The notes under the pieces: generated by a model
Databases searched by the model: none
The model's input: the letters and a program-made list of their open reading frames with translations, nothing else
Told to the model about the DNA's origin: nothing
Part shown: one piece after another, positions 17,583 to 25,500 of the stretch
How the letters are laid out: every line of letters starts with the position of its first letter
Numbering within the stretch: position 1 is the stretch's first letter
Translations under genes and position numbers: made by a program
DNA from: CBDFMG01 sp965221205 [NCBI: bacterium]
GTDB taxonomy: Bacteria; SM23-31
DNA length: 64,000 bases
Direction: 5' to 3'
NCBI GenBank assembly: GCA_965221205.1
Contig: OZ244870.1
Location: forward strand, 1,612,001-1,676,000

Positions 17583-18337
17583 TCAAATCGATCCAATTTC
17601 CCCATCTGCATAAACCGGAAGTAGTGGTATAATATCTAATTCTATGCATATATCGAGATCGTGTTCCATACCAATATCAACTAATTCTCGCCCATGATCT
17701 ACTTCTCGAATCATATCCTTCAGGGATTCGGAATTATGTTTATACAACTGGTGTGCGGAACGTGCCGAGTCTGACAATGCGACGTTGTCCAAGTATCACG
17801 CATGTATCCGTTCAATCAGTTTTCCAGCACAGACAATATCTTCAAGAGCAAACTGATTTTTATGACCGGAACATATGATGTCAAGTGTTCCGAATTCAGA
17901 TGATCCGGCAACTGACTCCACTACAGTTTCCATATTTTGAAATCCGCAAATATAAACGGTTTTACATTTTTGCAGCTTAACCAGCGCGACGCTTCCATTT
18001 GTGCCGGCAAAAATTAAAGACTTATCTCTCACATTGTCACGGGTGTATTCCAGAGGAGAGTTTTCGAGGTCAAAACCGTTGATTTTCATGCCGTCACGTT
18101 CTCCATACAACATCAGGCCTGTGTCAAAAAGAGCTGTGTGGAGCGAAAGCGCCCGTTCGACAAATTCAACAAGAATTATCTCCCGGCACCCGTTTGCCAG
18201 TGCGTTCAAAATGGTGCTGCTCGACCTGAGAACATCGATAACAATCACCGGATCATTTTCTGATGGTGTGTTGAGCGGCGTCGTACCGTATAGTTATCGT
18301 CAATCTCTGCAGGTGTTATGAAAACATGTATTTTCAT
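17583..18337 (-). pseudogene. comB: 2-phosphosulfolactate phosphatase (ComB), disrupted
   Basis: The gene reads as a ComB phosphatase in pieces. From ATG 18337, MKIHVFITPAEIDDNYT is the family N-terminus. A frameshift near 18290 leads into NTPSENDPVIVIDVLRSSST, with the core GTNGSVALVKL and ICSGHKNQFALEDIVCAG. An in-frame TGA at 17796-17798 follows IERIHA, and the same frame then continues YLDNVALSDSARSAHQLY... to a normal end at 17583. Family members run straight through this point (ALEDxxxAGxLxERL...LSDAAxxA). ComB removes phosphate from 2-phosphosulfolactate in sulfolactate/coenzyme M metabolism. Two independent lesions make a true pseudogene likely. Confidence 0.78.
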
Positions 18338-18355
18338 GCACAATACGTACACATA

Positions 18356-19438
18356 TTAGACAAATGGAGGCTTGATAATAGTCGCAGAGATACTTTTTCC
18401 CCGGATTGATATTTCAATTTCAGCCCCAATATCGGTGAACTCTTTCTGCACATAACCTATGCCTATCCCTTTGGAAAGCAAAGGAGAAAATGAACCGCTT
18501 GTCACTTTACCGATCTCATTTCCGTTTTTCACAATGGTATAACCATGACGCGGTACACCTTTGCCGGTCAATTCAAAACCCCGCAGCCTCCGCTTCGGGC
18601 CTTGTTCTTTAACGGCAGCAAGCACATCACGTCCGATAAAATCACCTTTGTCAAGTTTCGTTATCCAACCGAGACCTGCCTCGATTGGATTGGTATCTTT
18701 TGTAATATCGTTGCCATAGAGGCACATCATTTTTTCAAGCCTGAGTGTGTCGCGAGCCCCAAGCCCTGCAGGTTGAATGTCATAGTTCTGCCCAGCATCC
18801 ATAATTGTATTCCACACATGGAGTGATGAACTGGTATCCATATAAAGTTCGAATCCAAGTTCGCCCGTATACCCTGTCCTGGAAATTATCATCTCTCTAT
18901 CAGCAACAGCTCCATGAACAGCCCGGTAGTATTTAATTGCTGAAAGATCCACAGGTGTGAGTGTCTGAAGCAGGTCACGGGATGCAGGTCCTTGGACGGC
19001 AACGAGTGTAATGTCGTCACTCATGTTCGTAAAATCGACACCACCAATCATGTGGTCCGTTATCCAGGCAAAATCTTTCTCTGCATTTGCAGCATTGACG
19101 ACCATCATATAGTGGTCGTCAAATTTATAAACAAGAACATCATCAATGATTCCACCATCGGGATAACACATTGCCGAATACTGCGCCTGTCCCAATTCGA
19201 GAGCGGAAACATCGTTAATCGTAACATTCTGGAGTAACTCTAGAGCGAGATCTCCCCGAAGTCTGAATTCGCCCATGTGTGATACATCAAAAAGTCCCAC
19301 AGAATTTCGAACAGCCTTATGTTCATCGATGATACTTGAGTAAACAATCGGCATAGAAAATCCGGCGAATTCCACCATCTTTGCACCTAATCCAGTATGA
19401 GCGTCATTTAATGCTGTCTGTTTAAGTGAATCTGTCAC
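18356..19438 (-). CDS. gcvT: aminomethyltransferase (glycine cleavage T protein)
   Basis: The T protein of the glycine cleavage system transfers the methylene group from the H-protein aminomethyl-lipoate to tetrahydrofolate. Typical stretches are MVEFAGFSMPIVY near the N-terminus, SVGLFDVSHMGEF, ITDHMIGG..., the folate-site ISRTGYTGELGFELYM and the C-terminal domain RLRGFELTGKGVPRHGY and VTSGSFSPLLSKGIGIGYV. I choose GTG 19438 with GAGG upstream, giving 360 residues, the normal size. The open frame extends 40 codons further upstream to 19558, but those residues have no family counterpart. No glycine riboswitch is visible upstream. Confidence 0.95.
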   Translation of the reverse strand: MTDSLKQTALNDAHTGLGAKMVEFAGFSMPIVYSSIIDEHKAVRNSVGLFDVSHMGEFRLRGDLALELLQNVTINDVSALELGQAQYSAMCYPDGGIIDDVLVYKFDDHYMMVVNAANAEKDFAWITDHMIGGVDFTNMSDDITLVAVQGPASRDLLQTLTPVDLSAIKYYRAVHGAVADREMIISRTGYTGELGFELYMDTSSSLHVWNTIMDAGQNYDIQPAGLGARDTLRLEKMMCLYGNDITKDTNPIEAGLGWITKLDKGDFIGRDVLAAVKEQGPKRRLRGFELTGKGVPRHGYTIVKNGNEIGKVTSGSFSPLLSKGIGIGYVQKEFTDIGAEIEISIRGKSISATIIKPPFV

Positions 19439-19523
19439 AGTTTTCCTCAAAATTTTGTTGTAATAATCAGTCGTCAGTTCCGTTTTAGGAGCACTTAGGT
19501 ATTGAAATTTAATCTGTTCAACA

Positions 19524-20687
19524 CTAAAACCGTGCAACAGTTTGTTGAATTCGCTCAAGGGCTTTTTCGATGTTCTCGATCGAATTCACAAAAGAAAAGC
19601 GGAGGTACCCTTTTCCATATTTTCCAAATGCCAAGCCGGAAATACCTGCAACGCCCACTTCTTCTAAGAGCACTCGTGATAGCTCGTCTGCCGATTTTCC
19701 TGTTCCTTCTATATTAGGAAACACATAAAATGCTCCCTTCGGTTTCAAACAGCGAACTCCCGTTATCGAATTCAAGCCATCGACAAAAAAGTCCCGACGT
19801 TTCTTGAATTCCTCAATCATCTTTTCCGACTCTTCCTGCGGACCGACCAGAGCAGCTATTCCTGCTTGCTGTGAAAAACCTGCTGTGCACGAATTGCTAT
19901 TAATCTGAAGTTTAGTAATTTCTTTTGCGAGGTCAACCGGCATTACTCCGAATCCAAGGCGCCATCCTGTCATAGAATAGGTTTTGGAAAATCCGTCAAG
20001 TATAATTGTTCGCTCTGCCATTCCTTCGCAGTTAGTAATACTAGCAAACTCTTCCTCATATACAATATTGATATAGATTTCATCAGTAAGAATCCAGCAA
20101 TCATGTTTTCGGGCAAGTTCTGCAATCCCTTCAAAGTCAGTTTTCGAAAGCATTCCCCCCGTGGGATTATGGGGGCTGTTGATGATGATCATTTTGGTTT
20201 TGTCGGATACTAGCTGCTTTAAATCGTTGATATCAAATGCAAATTCTTTCGACTCTAGCAGCGGAAGGGGGACAGGTTTGCCACCCGCGAAATTGACCAT
20301 TGACTCATAAATCGGAAAACCGGGATTCGGACATATCACCTCATCACCGTGATCGACAAGGGCAAGGATTGTATAAAACATGATAGGCTTTGCCCCTGGT
20401 GTAATGACAACACCCTCGGGGTCAATGTCGATTCCTCGTGTGCGGGAAACTTCCTCTGCTACCGTCCTTCTGAAATCGAGCGATCCGTTTGCAGGAGTGT
20501 ATTTTGTCCATCCGTCGTCGATCGCTTTCTTGCCGGCGGTTCGAATGAACTCAGGGGTATCAAAATCGGGTTCACCTGCCTCGAGGTGTATAATATCGTG
20601 TCCCTGAGCTTCCAGCGCCTTCGCTCTTGCTATAACTAGAAAAGCTGTCTCAGTTCCGAGTCTGCTCATCCGTTCAGCATATTTCAT
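19524..20687 (-). CDS. pyridoxal-phosphate aminotransferase, class I (AspC/PatA-like)
   Basis: This 387-residue fold-type I aminotransferase starts behind AGGAGG. Motifs are GEPDFDTPEFI (N-terminal substrate region), INSPHNPTGGM (Asn contacting PLP), LTDEIYINIVY (Asp/Tyr pair) and the Schiff-base Lys in DGFSKTYSMTGWRLG, with the carboxylate-binding Arg in KGYLRFSF near the end. The closest types are aspartate or broad-specificity aromatic/aspartate aminotransferases. The exact amino donor is not readable. It precedes gcvT by 85 bases on the same strand and may share its transcript. Confidence 0.9.
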   Translation of the reverse strand: MKYAERMSRLGTETAFLVIARAKALEAQGHDIIHLEAGEPDFDTPEFIRTAGKKAIDDGWTKYTPANGSLDFRRTVAEEVSRTRGIDIDPEGVVITPGAKPIMFYTILALVDHGDEVICPNPGFPIYESMVNFAGGKPVPLPLLESKEFAFDINDLKQLVSDKTKMIIINSPHNPTGGMLSKTDFEGIAELARKHDCWILTDEIYINIVYEEEFASITNCEGMAERTIILDGFSKTYSMTGWRLGFGVMPVDLAKEITKLQINSNSCTAGFSQQAGIAALVGPQEESEKMIEEFKKRRDFFVDGLNSITGVRCLKPKGAFYVFPNIEGTGKSADELSRVLLEEVGVAGISGLAFGKYGKGYLRFSFVNSIENIEKALERIQQTVARF

Positions 20688-21294
20688 AACATAATCCTCC
20701 TCATATCAACTAATAGATGCAGATCACAAAACTATATGTATCCCCAACCAAGTTATTTCCCTTTTATAGAAATTCCAGGTTACGGATATGCTAATTTGCA
20801 ATAGCGAAAGTGCAAAAAAATACATAAGTTGTCTTTTATAGTCAAGGTTTTTTTAGGTGAATCGGACGATTTTGATGGACACTAAAATTAGAAAAAATAA
20901 CAATATAGGTCATAGAGAAAAATAACTTTTCCGGGTTTGGAAGTCTTGACTGTCAGAGTTATTTATGATTAATATTAACAAGTTAGATGTAACAATACAG
21001 CGGGATCAAACATTAGAGATCATCATTCAAATCATTGGAGCTTAGATAAACAGTGATGCATTGCGTCTGATAAAATATTTGAATTCAGCAGAAAAAAATG
21101 TATATTCCTACTACTTCAAGTGTAGATTTATTTGATATACGGCACTTAGCCATTCAGTATTCTGATCCTCCGGCAAGAATGTGAGAATTCTCTTATTCTC
21201 TTATAAGGTTCAAATTCGATCAAACTCACGCTGTTTTGAATATACAATTAATTAATTTTCTTAAGAATATTTCGAAATATAGGGAGATACCTTT
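20688..21294. other. 607-base AT-rich divergent spacer
   Basis: It separates the minus-strand aminotransferase from the plus-strand glutamate-synthase-like gene, so it should carry both promoters. It contains many short A/T runs and no open frame with a protein-like composition. I see no convincing operator or riboswitch. Confidence 0.5.
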
Positions 21295-22803
21295 ATGAGT
21301 ATCCGAACGGATGGTTCGTCGGTCGATTTAATGAGCATTGCACACCTTTTTTCGCGTTCTATCGTAGTCGGCTCAATCATTTTTACAGTGTTGGGATTAA
21401 TCTTCAATCCATGGTTTTTCATCGGCACTGGTGTTTTTGGTCTCCTTCTTTTATTGGAAATTCACTATAGATTTGTACAAAAAGGGCATGCTATCCTAAG
21501 AAATTTCGGTGTGTTCGGAGCAATGCGCTACCTTATGGAAAGTGTTGGTCCGGAACTCAGGCAATACTGGATGGCGAGTGACACGGAAGAAAAGCCTTTC
21601 TCAAGAAGAGCGCGCGCGGAGGTTTACCGGTATGCCAAAAACCGGGAGTCGACTGCATCGTATGGTACACTCGAAGAACTCAGATATGGAATGATCCGGA
21701 ATTCGCTTTATCCGTTGCATAATGATCAACTTCAGCAGTATTCGCTCACATTCGGGCAGGAACGAGGTATCGAAAATAGTTACACGATAACAAAGCCGTC
21801 TATGATCAGTGCTATGAGTTTTGGTGCGCTCGGAGAGCATGCGGTACGGGCACTTGCACGGGGAGCAAAACGGGCGGGTATCCCCATGAATACCGGTGAA
21901 GGCGGATTTCCAAAATACCATTTAATGGAAGGCCCCGATATAATCTTTCAAATGGGTACAGCTAAATTTGGCGTACGGAATGATGACGGCTCCCTTAATA
22001 AAGAGAAGTTGAGAGAGATAGTTGCTCATGATTGTATTAAAATGGTTGAGTTGAAACTTTCTCAAGGAGCAAAACCCGGAAAAGGTGGGCTGCTTCCCGG
22101 AGATAAGGTTACTCCGGAAATTGCTGAACTTCGGGGAGTTCCGGTTGGTGAAGATGTGTTATCACCACCGTGCCATGTGGAATGTAAAGATGCTGAAAGT
22201 ACCGTTCGGTTTTTCTCAAACGTGCAGGATGTTTCCCAACTTCCGGTAGGTATCAAATTGTGCCTCGGCAATATCGAACAATTTGGTGAATTTATACAAG
22301 AGATGAAACGGCAGGACAGGTTTCCGGATTACATAGTTATCGATGGTGCAGAAGGTGGCACGGGAGCCGCACCTCGGAGTTTTATGGATTATGTTGGCAT
22401 ACCTCTCTTTCGTGCACTCGATTTTGTGAAGAAAATTCTTAAGGATGAAGGAGTACGACACCGGTTTAAGTTGGTTGCATCGGGAAAGCTGGTAAATCCC
22501 GCCAGGCAGATCAACGCATTTTCATATGGAGTAGATGCAGTGTATACCGCACGTGGATTTATGCTTGCACTCGGATGTATACAGGCTCTCCGGTGCAATC
22601 AGGGGGTCTGTCCGGTCGGTATTACGACTCATGATCGTTCCTTACAGCGTGGCCTCGTTATAGAAGACAAAGCCCAGCGGGTCGAAAATTATGTCAAAAA
22701 TATGAATCATGAACTCGAAGAACTCCTTGCGGCAACGGGATTTCCCTCACTGTTCGATTTGCGAGATAACAATGTTATCTTTAAGCCTTGGGAGCATAAC
22801 TGA
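21295..22803 (+). CDS. FMN-binding glutamate-synthase-family protein
   Basis: This 502-residue protein has the central plus FMN part of glutamate synthase without the N-terminal glutaminase and C-terminal beta-helix domains. Two N-terminal hydrophobic segments (about residues 22-65) suggest membrane attachment. The FMN barrel includes SAMSFGALGEHAVRALARGA, NTGEGGF, PGKGGLLPGDKVT, DGAEGGTGAAPRSFMDYVG and LVASGKLVNPARQI. The iron-sulfur cysteines are in GCIQALRCNQGVCPVGI. Stand-alone proteins of this type are widespread, and their reaction (ammonia-dependent glutamate synthesis or another FMN redox step) is uncertain. The start is supported by AGGGAGA. Confidence 0.88.
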   Translation: MSIRTDGSSVDLMSIAHLFSRSIVVGSIIFTVLGLIFNPWFFIGTGVFGLLLLLEIHYRFVQKGHAILRNFGVFGAMRYLMESVGPELRQYWMASDTEEKPFSRRARAEVYRYAKNRESTASYGTLEELRYGMIRNSLYPLHNDQLQQYSLTFGQERGIENSYTITKPSMISAMSFGALGEHAVRALARGAKRAGIPMNTGEGGFPKYHLMEGPDIIFQMGTAKFGVRNDDGSLNKEKLREIVAHDCIKMVELKLSQGAKPGKGGLLPGDKVTPEIAELRGVPVGEDVLSPPCHVECKDAESTVRFFSNVQDVSQLPVGIKLCLGNIEQFGEFIQEMKRQDRFPDYIVIDGAEGGTGAAPRSFMDYVGIPLFRALDFVKKILKDEGVRHRFKLVASGKLVNPARQINAFSYGVDAVYTARGFMLALGCIQALRCNQGVCPVGITTHDRSLQRGLVIEDKAQRVENYVKNMNHELEELLAATGFPSLFDLRDNNVIFKPWEHN

Positions 22804-22908
22804 TTTTTTACAGTAGTGCGTGACATAGTGCGATTTTTTGAAATTTCTCCATAATTTTCTTTAAAATAGAAATTATCCAATTTTGTATTATCTAAACAGG
22901 TTATTATT

Positions 22909-23931
22909 ATGAAGATCTTCTGTACCGGTATTAGCGGAATGCAAAAGCTCACCATTATTGAAGAGCTAAAACCCTTTCTTGAAAAGCATGGCCGGAAAGT
23001 AGCGATTTTTGATACGTGGCACTACCTATCGCAGGCAGGAGCTGATCTTGGGCAGAAAGTTACAAAAGAAAAAGTCCTCGACCTGCATAATCTCGATGCG
23101 CTCCGTGCAATTGCATTTGAGCGAATCTGTAATGAAATCGACGGCCTTCTCAAGGCTGATCCGGAAACACATGTGCTCATTGCAACTCATGCCTGTTTCA
23201 GGTGGAATAAATTTCTTAGATCGGGATTTGATGTCCACTATCTTAACAAGATAAATCCCGATATCTATGTTAATTTTGTTGATGATGCTCAGACTATTTA
23301 TGAAAACCTGAAGCAGGATTCGCAATGGTCAAACAGGTTGAGTCTTGAAGAGATAATCACATGGCGTGATGAAGAAATGTTCATTACCGAAACTCTTGCA
23401 ATTTTTCAGAATAAAGACTTTTATCTAATACCGACCTGTGAAAATATTCTGAGTCTCGGTAATATGATCTTGAATCCGGAACGGAAAAAAATCTACATGA
23501 GTTTCCCGATAACAGCAATTCAGGAAGAACAGCCGGAACTTTTAGATGAAGCAAAGGTAATCGCAGCTGCACTTCGGAAACATTTCATTGTTTTTAATCC
23601 GCTTTCGATTAAAGATCTCGGAGATTTGAATACCCTTCAAAGTAAGGTTCAAAAACAGCTTAACGCTGCTACAGTCTGGAGGGATTTCAAATTAATCTCC
23701 CAGAGTAATCTTGTTGCTGTTTACTATCCGGTAGAAAAAAACTCACCGGGTGTTAATCAAGAAATCATGTTTGCATTCACCCATGGGAAAGATGTCTTTT
23801 TATACTACCCGAAAGATTTTGGTTTGAGCCCATTTTGGGATCCTGAAATTACCGTCACACAATCGTTTAATTCACTCGATAAATTTAAATCGTTCTTAAT
23901 GGAATTGGGTGCCAATGGCAGATCATCATGA
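22909..23931 (+). CDS. two-domain protein: degenerate P-loop kinase-like + nucleoside 2-deoxyribosyltransferase-like
   Basis: The first 180 residues begin CTGISGMQKLTIIEEL, a P-loop NTPase start with altered Walker residues (GISGMQK instead of GxxGxGK). IATHACFRW and NPDIYVNFVDDA follow, as in adenylate-kinase-like proteins. The second half (about 200-335) begins KKIYMSFPIT. It has FIVFNPLSI and WRDFKLISQSNLVAVYYP, then SPGVNQEIMFAFTHGKDVFLY. That is the order of nucleoside 2-deoxyribosyltransferase-like folds (RD...D, then SxGxxxE). It starts a three-gene run with the dNMP kinase and dCMP deaminase and ends before the second gene with almost no gap. A role in handling deoxynucleotides is inferred from fold and neighbours only. 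Confidence 0.65.
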   Translation: MKIFCTGISGMQKLTIIEELKPFLEKHGRKVAIFDTWHYLSQAGADLGQKVTKEKVLDLHNLDALRAIAFERICNEIDGLLKADPETHVLIATHACFRWNKFLRSGFDVHYLNKINPDIYVNFVDDAQTIYENLKQDSQWSNRLSLEEIITWRDEEMFITETLAIFQNKDFYLIPTCENILSLGNMILNPERKKIYMSFPITAIQEEQPELLDEAKVIAAALRKHFIVFNPLSIKDLGDLNTLQSKVQKQLNAATVWRDFKLISQSNLVAVYYPVEKNSPGVNQEIMFAFTHGKDVFLYYPKDFGLSPFWDPEITVTQSFNSLDKFKSFLMELGANGRSS

Positions 23932-23965
23932 TGTTGGCTCAGAAGTTCTAACGCAACAAGAAACG

Positions 23966-24643
23966 ATGACTAAAAAACGATTGATAATTGGAATAGGGCA
24001 TAAGGCTCGACAGGGGAAAGATACTGCCGCTGAACATCTGAATAAATTGTTTCATTGCAGGATTATCCATTTTGCCGATGCTCTCTATGAAGAGTGCAGA
24101 AATGTGACGATTTTTTATAAAGATTCTACGGCAGAATTGTATTGTAAAACGAACAGCGAAGATTTTTTTCGATTCGACCATCCGAATGAAAACATCATAC
24201 AATGGATCAAAGAAAAAGGTGAGCAAAAACCTGGTTTGCTTTTTGATGCAGACTATTATTATGGTGGAATGCAAGATAAAGATGCAGGTCTTCTTCAATT
24301 CTGGGGAACTGAATTCCGACGGAAACAAATAGCTTGGGATTACTGGGTAGACAAAGTCCGTTCAGAAATAGAAAAATATCCCGATGAAGATTTTCTGATA
24401 CCAGATACCCGATTCAAAAATGAAGCGGGAATGATTAAGGAAATGGGAGGTGCTGTATGGAAAATTGATCGTGTCGACTATGTTGCCGATGACCGCGATC
24501 CAAACCATGCAAGTGAAATTGATCTCGACGATTGGGGGTTTGAAACAGAGTTTCTTAATAATGGTACCATTAAAGAACTACATAGAAAAGTGGAACACCA
24601 TTTCAGATATTTGAAAGGCTTATCTGATGGACAGAGTAAGTAA
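23966..24643 (+). CDS. deoxynucleoside monophosphate kinase (phage-type)
   Basis: From the preferred ATG 23966 the protein begins MTKKRLIIGIGHKARQGKDT, a P-loop of the phage T4 gp1-like dNMP kinase type (family norm G.k.sGKDT). The frame is open back to 23909, overlapping the previous gene, so an earlier start is possible; no strong ribosome site decides it. HFADALYEEC follows the P-loop, as do LLQFWGTEFRRKQIAWDYWVDK and DFLIPDTRFKNEAGMIKEMGG, which are typical of this family and bind the dNMP base and phosphate. Such kinases phosphorylate dGMP, dTMP or modified dCMP and are common in phages. The chromosomal copy lies between a deoxyribosyltransferase-like protein and a dCMP deaminase. Confidence 0.78.
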   Translation: MTKKRLIIGIGHKARQGKDTAAEHLNKLFHCRIIHFADALYEECRNVTIFYKDSTAELYCKTNSEDFFRFDHPNENIIQWIKEKGEQKPGLLFDADYYYGGMQDKDAGLLQFWGTEFRRKQIAWDYWVDKVRSEIEKYPDEDFLIPDTRFKNEAGMIKEMGGAVWKIDRVDYVADDRDPNHASEIDLDDWGFETEFLNNGTIKELHRKVEHHFRYLKGLSDGQSK

Positions 24644-25145
24644 AGATGAATATTACATTAAAATTGCCGAAAACACCTTTGATCGGTCGACCTGCCTCAG
24701 ACGTCATTTCGGTGCGGTAATTGTCAATAAAGATGAAATAGTTGCAACCGGCTACAACGGTGCTCCGCGAAAAGTCAAATCTTCAATCGAACACGGCTTC
24801 TGCTGGCGGAAACGACATAATATAGCTCACGGAAGAAATTATGAATTATGCCGCTCGGTACATGCCGAACAGAATGCAATGATTCAGGCTGCACGCCGGG
24901 AGATGATTGGTGGTACATTGTATCTTGTCGGTGAAAATCACGATAGCAGTTTCGTTGACGCATTTCCCTGTGTAATCTGCCTTCGGATGATTATTAATTC
25001 GGGAATTGAACGGCTCGTCTACCGAAAAGGAGACGGGAGTCTCGATGAAGCATTTCCACAGGAGGAATGGAAGGATGACGATTTTATCGTCGTCGGCCGC
25101 TACGGCAATACTGACAGTGTGACAAATGTTAATGACCAGCAGTGA
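24627..25145 (+). CDS. dCMP/cytidine deaminase family protein
   Basis: This 172-residue zinc deaminase overlaps the end of the kinase gene by 17 bases, indicating coupled translation. Zinc and catalytic residues are present: HAEQNAMIQAA (His ligand and catalytic Glu) and PCVICLRMIINSGIERLVY (two Cys ligands). The N-terminus LRRHFGAVIVNKDEIVATGYNGAPR is characteristic of deoxycytidylate deaminases (ComEB/DCD), which make dUMP from dCMP for dTTP synthesis. An insert with Cys/His (HGFCWRKRHNIAHGRNYELC) matches the second structural metal site of dCMP deaminases. Confidence 0.88.
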   Translation: MDRVSKDEYYIKIAENTFDRSTCLRRHFGAVIVNKDEIVATGYNGAPRKVKSSIEHGFCWRKRHNIAHGRNYELCRSVHAEQNAMIQAARREMIGGTLYLVGENHDSSFVDAFPCVICLRMIINSGIERLVYRKGDGSLDEAFPQEEWKDDDFIVVGRYGNTDSVTNVNDQQ

Positions 25146-25314
25146 TGTTGGGTGCTGTAAATAGATATCATCCTGTGTTTTGAAAAGAGGAACAGTTTTA
25201 TTGTATTAACTCATTAAGCTTCTGTCATTGTGCAGTGTCCTTAGGTTATTTTAGAAAGGATGTTGTCGCAGTTTCTGTTTGATAATTACATTATATATTA
25301 CATACTAATCCCCA

Positions 25315-25482
25315 ATGAAAGAATGTCCGTCATGCGCTCTTGAGGTTGATAAAGACAAAAGCGCCTGTCCATATTGCCGCTATGAATTTCCACAGTCTCG
25401 TATCTCCTATAAACTTCCCATTATCCTACTCTTGATTTTACTGCTTCTCTACCCTACACTCAAAGTGATTTTCCGTTTTTAA
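25315..25482 (+). CDS. tiny zinc-ribbon membrane protein (55 aa)
   Basis: The reading frame ATG 25315 to TAA 25482 encodes CPSCALEVDKDKSACPYC in the first 22 residues, a zinc ribbon of the zinc-ribbon_2/DUF type, followed by YEFPQSRISYKLP and one strong hydrophobic helix (IILLLILLLLYP). It ends LKVIFRF. The Cys spacing and the helix make it very unlikely to be chance. Such peptides are probably membrane-tethered metal-binding or adaptor proteins. Its gene lies between the deaminase and the convergent amidohydrolase. Confidence 0.65.
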   Translation: MKECPSCALEVDKDKSACPYCRYEFPQSRISYKLPIILLLILLLLYPTLKVIFRF

Positions 25483-25500
25483 TTCATTTCTTGTTACTAT

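Noticed and set aside
17796-17798. TGA read as selenocysteine or a reassigned codon in comB
   Set aside because: No SECIS-like element was seen, family members do not carry Cys/Sec at this point, many intact genes here stop at TGA, and the same gene also has a frameshift.
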